Assembly: GCA_963763135.1 (NCBI GenBank) | Contig: CAVXNJ010000003.1 | Location: forward strand, 372,001 to 436,000 | Reading direction: 5' to 3' | Length of the DNA stretch: 64,000 bases | Source: JANMZO01 sp963763135 | Lineage (GTDB): Bacteria > Actinomycetota > Acidimicrobiia > Acidimicrobiales > JANYDT01 | Shown: positions 52,040-61,730 of the stretch, piece after piece | Layout: the number at the start of each line of letters is the position of its first letter | How positions within the stretch are numbered: position 1 is the first letter of the stretch | The notes under the pieces: model-generated | Database searches by the model: none | What the model saw: the letters and a program-made list of their open reading frames with translations, nothing else | What the model was told of the DNA's origin: nothing | Made by a program: the position numbers and the translations under genes

Positions 52040-53371
52040 CTACCGTGAGATGGCCAGTTCGTATCGAGTGGCAATCTCGAAGAGCGCGGTTTCGTCGAAC
52101 GGGCGCCCGAGGATGTCGATGCCGGGAATCGGCGGGTGGGGGTTGGGTAGGGCTAGCGCTGGCGTGCCTGTGTTTGCCGACAACGAGCAGTTGCCACTTG
52201 GTTGTGGGGCGCCCAACGCCGCGGCCGGATATGGAGTGGTTGGGTATGTCAGAACGGCGAGATGGTTCGCGTCCATGAACTCGATCAGGCTGATGGCGTC
52301 CTTGTTCATTTGCGCCTTCTTGGGTTGATACGAGCGCGAACCAATCGACATGCCGTCTATCCACGAACTCTCGTTCAATGTCCCATTCAGGATCTTGGCC
52401 TTCAGTTCGGCGAACTCTTCGTTGATCACGTTTGGTAGCCCCAAAGAAGGGAGTTTGACGTCTACCAACACAAACCCGGCTGACCGCAAGACGTCGATCG
52501 AAGAACGACCGTCTGTCCCGCTTCTGAAGGTGCCTCGATCGCGAAGTACACCGATCCGCAGCGGTGTAGTCGCTGATTCAGACGAACGCACTATGTCCGC
52601 ATACGACTTGTCATTGATAGGTGCGCCTACGGTTTTTGGATCACGATCGTCGCTACCCGAGACGGCATCGAATAGCAGGGCGAGATCCTGCGGGTTGCGG
52701 GCCATTGGGCCAACCACATCGTGCGTCGGCGACAGCGGGATCAGTCCGGCTCGACTGACGCGGCCCGGGGTCGGACGCAACCCGTAGATGCCGTTGTAAG
52801 CCGCTGGATAGCGAAGTGATCCGCAGGTGTCGGTGCCGATGCCGACATCGGCTTCGCCAAGTGCGACCGCGACGGCCGTCCCGCCGCTTGAGCCCCCGGG
52901 TGATTTCGACCGATCGAGCGCGTTTCGGGTCTGGCCGCCGAGTTCGCTGAGAGACCGGACCCCTCGAGCAAACGTGTCCATGTTCGTCTTTCCGGGTATC
53001 ACGCCGCCGGCGCCAAGTATGCGGTCGACCACCGCTGCATTTCGCGGCGGCCGACGATTCCGGAGGGCTACGGATCCGGCGGTAGTCGGCAGCCAGTCGG
53101 TATCGATGTTGTCTTTCACCGCGACCACGAGACCGTTCAGCTTGCGAAGCGGTGAGTCGGCGGGAGACGCCGACACCGTGTCGGCCTGTCTCTGGCCGGT
53201 CTGGATGTCAAGGCTGAGCCAGGTCCGTTGAGCCGGCTCGTAGCGGCTGATGTTGGCCCCCGCCTGCTCCCAGGGGCGCAGAGCTTGAGCGAGGCTCGAC
53301 GGCGTGGTCAAGGTAGTGCTCGTAGCGAGCGCCGCAATCACACTCACGACAAGTGCTGCTCGAGCAAACAT
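52040..53371 (-). CDS. Secreted amidase (amidase signature family)
   Basis: 443 residues with an N-terminal signal peptide (MFARAALVVSVIAALATSTT). The amidase signature is complete: Lys in LNGLVVAVKDNIDT, cis-Ser region SKSPGGSSGGTAVAVALGEA with the nucleophile downstream in DTCGSLRYPAAYNGIYGLRP, and the C-terminal ANTGTPALALP. It hydrolyses amide bonds outside the membrane; the substrate is unknown. It is upstream of, and transcribed away from, the tRNA-Arg gene. Confidence 0.9.
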   Translation of the reverse strand: MFARAALVVSVIAALATSTTLTTPSSLAQALRPWEQAGANISRYEPAQRTWLSLDIQTGQRQADTVSASPADSPLRKLNGLVVAVKDNIDTDWLPTTAGSVALRNRRPPRNAAVVDRILGAGGVIPGKTNMDTFARGVRSLSELGGQTRNALDRSKSPGGSSGGTAVAVALGEADVGIGTDTCGSLRYPAAYNGIYGLRPTPGRVSRAGLIPLSPTHDVVGPMARNPQDLALLFDAVSGSDDRDPKTVGAPINDKSYADIVRSSESATTPLRIGVLRDRGTFRSGTDGRSSIDVLRSAGFVLVDVKLPSLGLPNVINEEFAELKAKILNGTLNESSWIDGMSIGSRSYQPKKAQMNKDAISLIEFMDANHLAVLTYPTTPYPAAALGAPQPSGNCSLSANTGTPALALPNPHPPIPGIDILGRPFDETALFEIATRYELAISR

Positions 53372-53413
53372 GAATGACGTTCTACTGCAAAGCCGGTAAG
53401 CTGGGAGTCACAA

Positions 53414-53486
53414 GCGTTCGTAGCTCAATGGATAGAGCATCTGACTTCGGATCAGACGGTTGGGAGTTCGAGTCTCTCCGAGCGCG
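53414..53486 (+). tRNA. tRNA-Arg (anticodon UCG)
   Basis: A full cloverleaf can be drawn: acceptor GCGTTCG/CGAGCGC (53414-53420, 53479-53485), D-arm from TAGCTCAATGGATAGAGCA, anticodon stem TCTGA/TCAGA with loop CTTCGGA (anticodon TCG), T-arm GGGAG-TTCGAGT-CTCTC, discriminator G. CCA is not encoded. The 3' half is duplicated at 58182-58222. Confidence 0.96.
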
Positions 53487-53487
53487 C
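53447..53487 (+). repeat. Left attachment-like repeat (3' half of tRNA-Arg)
   Basis: A 41-bp segment from the anticodon loop to just past the tRNA end. It matches 58182-58222 at 39 of 41 positions. Tyrosine-recombinase islands usually integrate in such tRNA 3' halves and duplicate them. Confidence 0.75.
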
Positions 53488-53857
53488 AGAGGAAATGCCA
53501 GATCAGAGCACCTCACTGGGTTGTGCGTTATCCAAGTCCACGGTGAGCGCCGACACTTTCGTCGAAGAGCCCAACGACCGAGGTCGACGTCCCTCGGGTT
53601 GAACCGGTGTCGCGTAGGGAGTCCGTGGGTTGACTTGTCGGGCGACGGTCACGAGTGTTTTCGGCTGTCGCGGGATCCTTCACCGGTCCGGACGATGCAG
53701 ACGCGCCCTGAGGCGCGCTGAGTCGGGCTTAGCGTCAGCGCGAGGGGTCGCTGGCACGATCGACGATGCCCAAATGATAAGTGAACATATGATATAGCGA
53801 ACGTCGTGGCCAGCAAGGAACTGCCCAAGAATCGGGCCGAACGACTACCAGGCCGAC
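53488..53857. other. Non-coding left end of the tRNA-bounded region
   Basis: No convincing gene. Seen: a GC-rich hairpin CGCGCC-CTGA-GGCGCG at 53702-53717 without a T-run, and an AT-rich patch around 53775-53800 (AAGTGAACATATGATATAGC) that looks like a promoter for the small reading frames that follow (GTG 53806, GTG 53858). Confidence 0.5.
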
Positions 53858-54019
53858 GTGCAACAGACACGTGAGCTTTGGGCCGCTTACGTCCAGGGCA
53901 TGGCAACAGCCAAGATCGCCGAACGGTTCAGACAGCAACCTTCAACGGTACGTGGGCATATCACGTCGGCTGCCGACTCCTGGAGCGGTTGCCGGGCATG
54001 TTCCAGGCATGTTTGCTGA
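53858..54019 (+). pseudogene. Helix-turn-helix protein remnant
   Basis: A 53-residue frame from GTG 53858: QQTRELWAAYVQGMATAKIA, ERFRQQPSTVRGHITSAADS, ending at TGA 54019. The segment AKIAERFRQQPSTVRGHI is a plausible LuxR/resolvase-type helix-turn-helix. A GTG at 53806 opens a different frame (ASKELPKNRAERLPGRRATDT) that stops where this one gains meaning, so a frameshift may have split a longer DNA-binding protein. It lies close to the left att repeat, where an excision or regulatory gene would be expected. Confidence 0.4.
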
Positions 54020-54492
54020 ATGGTTGTCGGCGGTTCTGGTGTTGAACGTTATGGCGTGCCGGGGCAGGATCATCGACCCCGTCAGATGCCGGCGTCTTCG
54101 GTGGTACCGCCCAAGAAGTTGAGGATGGTGTCATCCCACAAGATGCCGGTGCCCTCGGTGGAGCCGCCGAGAAATGCGAGTGTGCCGCTGTGGACACGCC
54201 CGGCTGGGTTTGGTGGCATCAAGCGGGGTGGTCCAAGGCGCCACCGGCTTGGGTGCAGCGAACCGCTTGGCCGACGCGAAGCGGACGCCGGTGGCACGAA
54301 TCGTGCTTCCGGTGTTAGACCCGATGATGCCGCCAAGCCGCGTGGAGATTGTGATCGTGGCCTTGGGAGTGCTGCTCATGCGGCGAACCTACTCGCCGGC
54401 CGTGAACGGCCTAGACATTGCGTCGAGTGGCTGGCGGGGGATCGTCATCGCACCGGTTGGCAGCAAGGCCACTTGATGGACTAAGTACGTAC
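54020..54492. other. Stretch without a recognisable gene
   Basis: About 470 bases. Both strands have open frames, but none shows a family motif; on the minus strand two frames share features (GTLAFLGGSTEGTGILWDDT in one, ATGVRFASAKRFAAPKP in another) as if one decayed gene had been shifted. I would not annotate a gene here. Confidence 0.45.
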
Positions 54493-54533
54493 ATGCCGAA
54501 CGCAGGGTCGCGAAGCGGACCGGTGCGCAGATA
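54493..54533 (+). promoter_or_regulatory. Conserved 32-bp leader element / possible upstream peptide (copy 2)
   Basis: Bases 54502-54533 match 22553-22584 with one difference. The ATG at 54493 opens MPNAGSRSGPVRRYREEHYG, a 27-residue frame that runs past the monooxygenase start and stops at 54574-54576, out of frame with it. As in copy 1, the element lies just before the ribosome site (GGGAGGA) and start of the next gene. Confidence 0.5.
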
Positions 54534-54547
54534 CAGGGAGGAACACT

Positions 54548-56365
<1,818 letters not shown>

Positions 56366-56592
56366 CCTCAGCGTGGAGCCAGTACATCAGGCCGTGTCGC
56401 AGCCGGTGCTCGGGGTGTTAGCGGCGTCAGTCAGCATCGACGAACGTCCGAAGAGATCAGCGACCGCACGTTGTGTGGCGTGCTCGACACCTCAGGATCG
56501 ACAGCCCGCAACGATTCTCACGACGCGGGAGTAACGTGCGGTCTTCTTGACCGGTAGGTGTTTCGGGAGCGTTGGGCAGTAGCCTTCGGGTC

Positions 56593-58020
56593 GTGGCCGA
56601 CATCCCGAGCACCCGTGCATATCGAGCCGGCGTTGCGATCGCACTTCTGGCCATGGTGTCGATCCCACTCGCGAGTACCGGCGCAAACCTCGCGTTTCCG
56701 GAAATCGGACAGCACTTCGCTGGGTCAAGCCGGGCAACGCTTTCTTGGGCGCTCACGGGGTACTCGATCGTGATCGCCGCGTCCACGTTGTTGGGCGGAC
56801 AATTGTCGGACCGCCTTGGTTCCATGCGGATGTTTACGCTCGGCCTGGCCATATTTGCCTTCTGCAACGTTGCGGTCGGACTGGCACCGACCGCCGGTGT
56901 GCTCATTGCCGCACGCTTCTTCATGGGTGTTGGCGGTGCGTTGATCGTGCCCTCCTCGCTCGCGGTCATTCTGGCCAATTGTCCCGAAAGCCGTCGGACA
57001 TTCACGATCGGTGTGTGGACTGCGGCGTTTCCCATCGGGTCATCGGTGGCACCCGTGGGAACCTCGTTATTGCTTGATCTTCTTGGCTGGCGATCGGTGT
57101 TTCTTGCCACCGCGCTCGTCAGTTCGCTCGCCCTTTTCCTGGCCCTCCGGATCGGAGACGGTGGTCTGGCGAGCCGGGCCTCCGAGACCGCAGCATCAGC
57201 CAAATCACTCCCGGACTTTTTTGGAATAGTCGTCGGAACGCTCGCTATGGGGTTGCTTTCGTTGGGCATTGTGGAGGGGCCGAGCTGGGGCTGGAGCTCG
57301 CCGTCGATTGTGGGATCGTTCGCTGCAGCAGCTTTCCTGCTACCGCTTTTCGTATGGCGCTCGCGTCGACATCAGCGTCCGTTGCTCGACCTTTCGTTGT
57401 TCGAGATCTCGTCGTTTCGCGTAGCCAACGTTGCGAATGTGTTCATTTCAGTGATCGGCACGACGACGTGGCTCCTGTGGCCGTTGATGATGACGGGGAT
57501 ATGGCATTACAGCCAGATTGGCGTCGGTTTGGCGATGACCCCGACGCCCGCACTTGCCGCAACCGGCTCGCTGCTCGCAGCACGGTATGCCGCAAACCAT
57601 GGCCATCGACTCGTTCTCATCTCGGGCTCGGTATGTCTGGCAGCCGCGTGTGTGACGTTTGCGATCCTTCCAACGACGTCTCCCAACTATTGGAGCGGGA
57701 TGTTTCCGGGTCTGGTTCTTACGGGACTCGGCATGGGGATGACCTTCGCCCCTCTGAACGGAGCTGCACTCGTAGACATCCCGCGCTCAGCAATCGGTCA
57801 GGCCAACGCGGCATTCACCACCGGTCGATCGCTCAGTGGGGGGCTTGGCATCGCGGCGGTGGTCGCCGTCCTCGACAGCCCGGCGGCGCGACCGCTCGAC
57901 AACTTCGACCAGGCATTCATGTTCCTGAGCGTTGTCGCCTTGGCCGCGATCATCGTGCTGTTGATGGCCTGGGACCGGCGTCCGGTACGCCAACCCGAGA
58001 ACGCGATGGGCCGAATATGA
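56593..58020 (+). CDS. MFS multidrug-type exporter (DHA2-like)
   Basis: About 475 residues from GTG 56593 (TTG 56572 also in frame). There are about 14 hydrophobic segments and typical DHA2 wording: NLAFPEIGQHFAG, LSWALTGYSIVIAASTLLGG, QLSDRLGSMRMFTLGLAIFA (motif A), ARFFMGVGGALIVPSSLAVI and AFPIGSSVAPVGTSLLLDL. It likely exports a small molecule, perhaps linked to the monooxygenase upstream (227 bases between), which would give a modify-and-export pair. No substrate can be read. Confidence 0.88.
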   Translation: MADIPSTRAYRAGVAIALLAMVSIPLASTGANLAFPEIGQHFAGSSRATLSWALTGYSIVIAASTLLGGQLSDRLGSMRMFTLGLAIFAFCNVAVGLAPTAGVLIAARFFMGVGGALIVPSSLAVILANCPESRRTFTIGVWTAAFPIGSSVAPVGTSLLLDLLGWRSVFLATALVSSLALFLALRIGDGGLASRASETAASAKSLPDFFGIVVGTLAMGLLSLGIVEGPSWGWSSPSIVGSFAAAAFLLPLFVWRSRRHQRPLLDLSLFEISSFRVANVANVFISVIGTTTWLLWPLMMTGIWHYSQIGVGLAMTPTPALAATGSLLAARYAANHGHRLVLISGSVCLAAACVTFAILPTTSPNYWSGMFPGLVLTGLGMGMTFAPLNGAALVDIPRSAIGQANAAFTTGRSLSGGLGIAAVVAVLDSPAARPLDNFDQAFMFLSVVALAAIIVLLMAWDRRPVRQPENAMGRI

Positions 58021-58040
58021 CGCAGCCCGGACTGTGGACA

Positions 58041-58086
58041 TCGACGAACGTCGATGTATAAAAAATGTATCAATTCACTTGATACA
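58041..58086. promoter_or_regulatory. Two dyads between the exporter and the right att repeat
   Basis: TCGAC-GAAC-GTCGA (58041-58054) and, across an AT-rich gap, TGTATCAA-TTCAC-TTGATACA (58066-58086), a perfect 8-bp dyad. Neither has a terminator T-run. The second resembles an operator; the gene it would serve is not seen. The rest of 58087-58529 holds the att-like repeat and no gene that I trust. Confidence 0.5.
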
Positions 58087-58181
58087 CGCCCGTTCCTGCT
58101 CGATACCGACCACCACAAACTGCCAGTTCAGCGGATGTAAATGGGTCAAGCGGTACCCTCGCGTGCCCCTCAATTCCGCTG

Positions 58182-58222
58182 TCGGATCAGACGGGTGGAA
58201 GTTCGAGTCTCTCCGAGCGCGC
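58182..58222 (+). repeat. Right attachment-like repeat (partial tRNA-Arg copy)
   Basis: 41 bases matching the tRNA-Arg 3' half (53447-53487) with two changes, including most of the anticodon loop, T-arm and acceptor 3' strand. The upstream half of the tRNA is absent here, so this is not a functional tRNA. AGGAAA follows in both places. Confidence 0.85.
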
Positions 58223-58515
58223 TAGGAAAGTCGAAGGCCAGGGGCCGTTGACACGCGGTTTCGTCAATCGCTCGAGATGTAGCCGGCACCGACCTCTTTC
58301 GGCAAACGGGTTTGCAAGGTGATATCCAACGCGAAGTCGAACGACCTTCGGTCGTGTGAAGAGTGCCTTGGCGCAGTTCTTCCATGGGATCGGGTAAGTG
58401 AGCAGGGGCGGTGACGACGTCGATACACAGCATCGTGATCGTAAAAAATTCAACTAACGCCCATCCACGCCTACGCTATTGCCGTGAGTCATCGGTAGAC
58501 GCCGGACAACAGAAG

Positions 58516-58529
58516 GTAAGTGCACTTAC
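58516..58529. promoter_or_regulatory. 14-bp perfect palindrome abutting the excalibur gene start
   Basis: GTAAGTGCACTTAC ends at the base before ATG 58530 and includes the region where the ribosome site would lie (GAAGGTAAG). Binding or hairpin formation there could block translation or, if the promoter is close, transcription. Confidence 0.5.
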
Positions 58530-58793
58530 ATGAAGACGCTCCTGATCGCCATAACCACCGCCACCGCTCTATTCATCGTCTCACCGGCACACGCCGCCAC
58601 CTTCAAGTATCGGAACTGTGCTGCTCTGAACGCCGACTACCCGCATGGGGTCGGTCGCCCGGGGGCTGTCGATAAGGTGCGGCGATCAAAAGATGTGCCG
58701 GTGACGAATTTCGAAGTCAGCCGCGACTTGTTCAACTCACTACCTAAAACCTTGGATCGCGACAAAGACGGCGTCGCCTGTGAAAAGCATTGA
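58530..58793 (+). CDS. Secreted excalibur-domain calcium-binding protein
   Basis: 87 residues: a clear signal peptide (MKTLLIAITTATALFIVSPA, cut after AHA) and a single excalibur domain, YRNCAALNADYPHGVGRPGA then LDRDKDGVACEKH, with the DxDxDGxxCE Ca-binding end and two cysteines. Such domains are found alone or at the ends of secreted actinobacterial nucleases and are thought to bind Ca2+. It lies just outside the tRNA-bounded element. A 14-bp palindrome touches the start. Confidence 0.9.
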   Translation: MKTLLIAITTATALFIVSPAHAATFKYRNCAALNADYPHGVGRPGAVDKVRRSKDVPVTNFEVSRDLFNSLPKTLDRDKDGVACEKH

Positions 58794-58950
58794 GACTCGG
58801 ACATTTCTCACGACTGCCCTAGCCAGCATCGTTCTCTAACCTTTCTGCCCCACCGGCCGGCGAAAAAGAAGCTCCGCCTCGCCGAACATTCCAACACAGG
58901 AAGACCCGCGTCGGCCAGCATCCCCGCAGCGTCTCGACGTAGGCTTTGGC

Positions 58951-59823
58951 ATGAGCAATGAGCGTCCCGGACCCGTCCTCGTAACCGGTGCGAACAGTGG
59001 CATCGGTCTTGCCAGCGTTCTCCGCTTCGCCAGTCGTGGGTGGGACACGTGGGGCACCGTCCGGTCGAAGGGGAAGGCGCAGGAGCTCGCCGCTGCAGCA
59101 GGCGAAGCGGGTGTGGCGAAGCTTGTGCACCCGTTGGTCCTCGACGTGTCCGACCATGAGGCCGTGGTGGCCGGCTGGAAGAAGCTGCCGGCGTTCTGGG
59201 GCGTCGTGAACAACGCCGGCTACTCCGAGGTGGGCGCAGTCGAGGAGGTGTCGGCGGCGTCAGCGAAGGCGCAGCTTGATGTGAACCTCATTGCTCCGGC
59301 GGTGGTGTCATCGTGCGCGCTTCCCGGCATGCGTTCGCTCGGCGGTGGTCGGATCGTCATGGTCTCGTCGATCGCAGGTCGCGCCGCGATCATGCCGCTG
59401 AACGCCTGGTACCACGCATCGAAGTTCGGCCTCGAGGCGCTTTCCGATGTGCTGCGCATGGAGGTGGCCCAGTTCGGGGTACGCGTTTCGATCGTCGAGC
59501 CGGGGTTCTTCAAAACAGGAATCGAGGCACGAGCGAAGGAAGCAACCGAAGAATTACTCGCGAGCGAGGATTCGTACTACCGAGACGCATACCGTCGTAC
59601 GAAGCAGACGCTTGACGCTGTTACGCGCTTTGCGCCGCCCCCGGAGTTAGTAGCCCGCACGATCGTGTCGGCCGTCGAAAGCCGGCGGCCCTTGCGGCGG
59701 TATCTGGTCGGAGCCGACGCGCTGGCCATTGCGGCGGCCAATCCGCTTATCCCAAAGTCAATCTCCGACGGGGCCACCCGGTTGCTGTCGGGATTGGGTG
59801 GATCGATCAAGTCGTACCTCTGA
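58951..59823 (+). CDS. SDR-family oxidoreductase
   Basis: 290 residues of a classical short-chain dehydrogenase. The cofactor motif is VLVTGANSGIGLASVLRFAS, the NNAG motif is VVNNAGYSEVG, the catalytic Ser is in VMVSSIAGRAA, and Tyr-Lys in WYHASKFGLEALSDVLRMEV. Substrate unknown; wording is close to ketoacyl/steroid-type reductases. It is convergent with the serine hydrolase gene (45 bases). Confidence 0.9.
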   Translation: MSNERPGPVLVTGANSGIGLASVLRFASRGWDTWGTVRSKGKAQELAAAAGEAGVAKLVHPLVLDVSDHEAVVAGWKKLPAFWGVVNNAGYSEVGAVEEVSAASAKAQLDVNLIAPAVVSSCALPGMRSLGGGRIVMVSSIAGRAAIMPLNAWYHASKFGLEALSDVLRMEVAQFGVRVSIVEPGFFKTGIEARAKEATEELLASEDSYYRDAYRRTKQTLDAVTRFAPPPELVARTIVSAVESRRPLRRYLVGADALAIAAANPLIPKSISDGATRLLSGLGGSIKSYL

Positions 59824-59868
59824 TCAGCAACCCGTCCGATCGAAAGCCCCGAAGCGGCGAGACGACGA

Positions 59869-61074
59869 CTACAGCAGCGAACGGATCAGATCGCAGATCT
59901 CCAGGGTGACTCCTTCGCCCGGGTTCGGGAAGCTCATCTTGTTGAGCGTGACCGCAACACCGAGACCGAGTTCGGGATCGGCGAATCCAACCGATCCGCC
60001 CGCTCCAGCATGACCGAAGGCGGTCTCCCTCGGTCCCTGCGGTCCATGGACGAGATTGCCCTGCAGGTCCGGCCCGAGCCCACCGAGGAAGAACCCGGTG
60101 TTCTTGCGGATTGCCGCGCCGAGAACGCGATCGACGTCAGCAGTCTGAAGCTTCTGCATTGCGGCGATCCGTTCCGGCGTAACGAGAGCCACGCCGTCGA
60201 TCGAGCCGCCGTTCGCAAGAGCGCCGTACATCCGGGCGAGTGCCCGAGCCGAGAAGTGACCGTTGGCCCCTGGCATGCACGCGGTGCGCATCTCCATTGA
60301 GTTGAAATGCGGCCAAATCGGTTTCGGCATGGCCTGATAGAAGAAGCTGTCGTCGGGGATCGGCAGTCCGGTTCCTGCGGCCACGATTTCCAAGGTGGTG
60401 AGTCGGTTCGTTACACCGGGTTCATCAGGAATTCCGACAAAGAACTCGTCGGCGATTCCGAGCGGCTCGGCCACCTCGGTGCGAATGACTTCGCTGAAGT
60501 GTCGACCGGTCGCCCCACGCACGATCCCGCCGACCAGCCACCCGTAGGTCACGGCATGGTAGCCCGTGCCTGTTCCGGGCTCCCATGCGGGCGTGCCTGC
60601 CGCAACGTATGCGAGAGCGGCGTCCCAATCGGTGAGATGTTCGGGGCGGAAATCGGCCGGCATGGCGTGCAGACCCGCCTGGTGGCTCATGGCCTGGGCG
60701 ACGGTGATCTTGCCTTTGCCGTTTTGGGCAAACTCGGGCCAGTAGTCAGCAACGGGTTTGTCGTACTCGATGATGCCGCGATCGGCGAGTTGATGCACGA
60801 CGAGCGCAGATGGACCCTTGGTCGACGAGAAACTCAGGAAGAGGCTGTCCGGCTGCACCGGGCGACCGTCGTTAGGGCCCATCACGCCGGCTGCGACGTC
60901 GATGGTTTTTTCGCCGCCGACGTAGGCCGCAACCTGAACGCCGATCTGGCGTCCTTCGGCGATCTGACGGTTGAGAAGTTCGAGTACGGCTCCGTTGTCA
61001 TCCATCCGATGAGTCAACCATTCTTGAACCTGTTCGTCCAAGGACCTTGGAGTTTTCCCGATAGGTGGCTCCAC
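59869..61074 (-). CDS. Serine hydrolase of the beta-lactamase/EstB esterase family
   Basis: 401 residues. The SxxK motif is LSFSSTKGPSALVVHQL, the Tyr of the second motif is in GYHAVTYGWLVGGIVRGAT and the third motif appears as GHAGAGGSVGFADPELG (HxG-like). No signal peptide is evident, so it is likely a cytoplasmic or peripheral esterase rather than a secreted beta-lactamase. The start at 61074 is the furthest ATG; later ATG 61002 (MDDNGAVLELLNRQIAEG) would also fit. Confidence 0.85.
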   Translation of the reverse strand: MEPPIGKTPRSLDEQVQEWLTHRMDDNGAVLELLNRQIAEGRQIGVQVAAYVGGEKTIDVAAGVMGPNDGRPVQPDSLFLSFSSTKGPSALVVHQLADRGIIEYDKPVADYWPEFAQNGKGKITVAQAMSHQAGLHAMPADFRPEHLTDWDAALAYVAAGTPAWEPGTGTGYHAVTYGWLVGGIVRGATGRHFSEVIRTEVAEPLGIADEFFVGIPDEPGVTNRLTTLEIVAAGTGLPIPDDSFFYQAMPKPIWPHFNSMEMRTACMPGANGHFSARALARMYGALANGGSIDGVALVTPERIAAMQKLQTADVDRVLGAAIRKNTGFFLGGLGPDLQGNLVHGPQGPRETAFGHAGAGGSVGFADPELGLGVAVTLNKMSFPNPGEGVTLEICDLIRSLL

Positions 61075-61167
61075 TACCCGTCTTACTCGAGGCGAGCGGG
61101 TGTAACCGACTGGATTGCGCGCTGTAGGAGCAATCCGTGCCGCCGCACGGGTTGCTATGTCTACCTA

Positions 61168-61563
61168 TTAATACTTGGGTGAGGGTCCGTATTGGTTCGC
61201 ACCCTGCTGGCTGTCGGTGAACATAAAGACCAGAAGGATGATTCCGCCGACGATGGGGACCAGCGAAATCAGCATGAACCATCCGCTTTTGCCGGTGTCA
61301 TGAAGGCGTCGAATTCCGACCGCTATTCCGGGGATGATCGTTCCAAGCGCGACGACGATGTAGGCCAATGAGCCGATAGCCCCGAGCGCTCCCGCAATGC
61401 TCTTCAAGATGGCAGCCACGATGGCGATGCTGACAAGCAAACCGAAGTTGACCAATGCGAACCACCAATACTCCGACCGACGTGCCCGTCCGCTGAAATC
61501 GGAGTAGTGGTTCGTCAGAACGTTTTTGAAATTGGCTATCGGCGACAACGGTGCGGTTGGCAT
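61168..61563 (-). CDS. DUF805 membrane protein
   Basis: 131 residues from ATG 61563. The motif FKNVLTNHYSDFSGRARRSE, YWWFALVN at the N-terminus and GIRRLHDTGKSGWFMLISLV in the middle are diagnostic of DUF805, and four hydrophobic helices are visible. The C-terminus GANQYGPSPKY is the usual short tail. Function unknown. It is in the same direction as the hydrolase fusion upstream, with 167 bases between. Confidence 0.9.
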   Translation of the reverse strand: MPTAPLSPIANFKNVLTNHYSDFSGRARRSEYWWFALVNFGLLVSIAIVAAILKSIAGALGAIGSLAYIVVALGTIIPGIAVGIRRLHDTGKSGWFMLISLVPIVGGIILLVFMFTDSQQGANQYGPSPKY

Positions 61564-61730
61564 TTTGGCTCCTGATCGATTATTCGAATTTGCGGCGACG
61601 GTAGCACCTGCGACTGACGTCGTCCATGACCGTGCCCGATCGGGAATCGGCTGGTGTCTTGCCGAGCAGAATCCTCGAGTTCGCCGGATCGATTGTGCCG
61701 AAATCCGTCCCACCAGACGGCCTGCAAAGG

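Noticed and set aside
53374..53721. Open frame running through tRNA-Arg
   Set aside because: It contains the tRNA sequence (product MDRASDFGSDGWEFESL is a common false translation of tRNA genes).
54020..54484. 154-codon plus-strand frame before the monooxygenase
   Set aside because: Composition is typical of a non-coding frame (Arg/Gly/Pro-rich), no motif and no good start; the minus strand looks like decayed coding sequence instead.
58170..58453. Minus-strand frames near the right att repeat
   Set aside because: They read through the tRNA fragment in antisense and have no family signs or good codon use.
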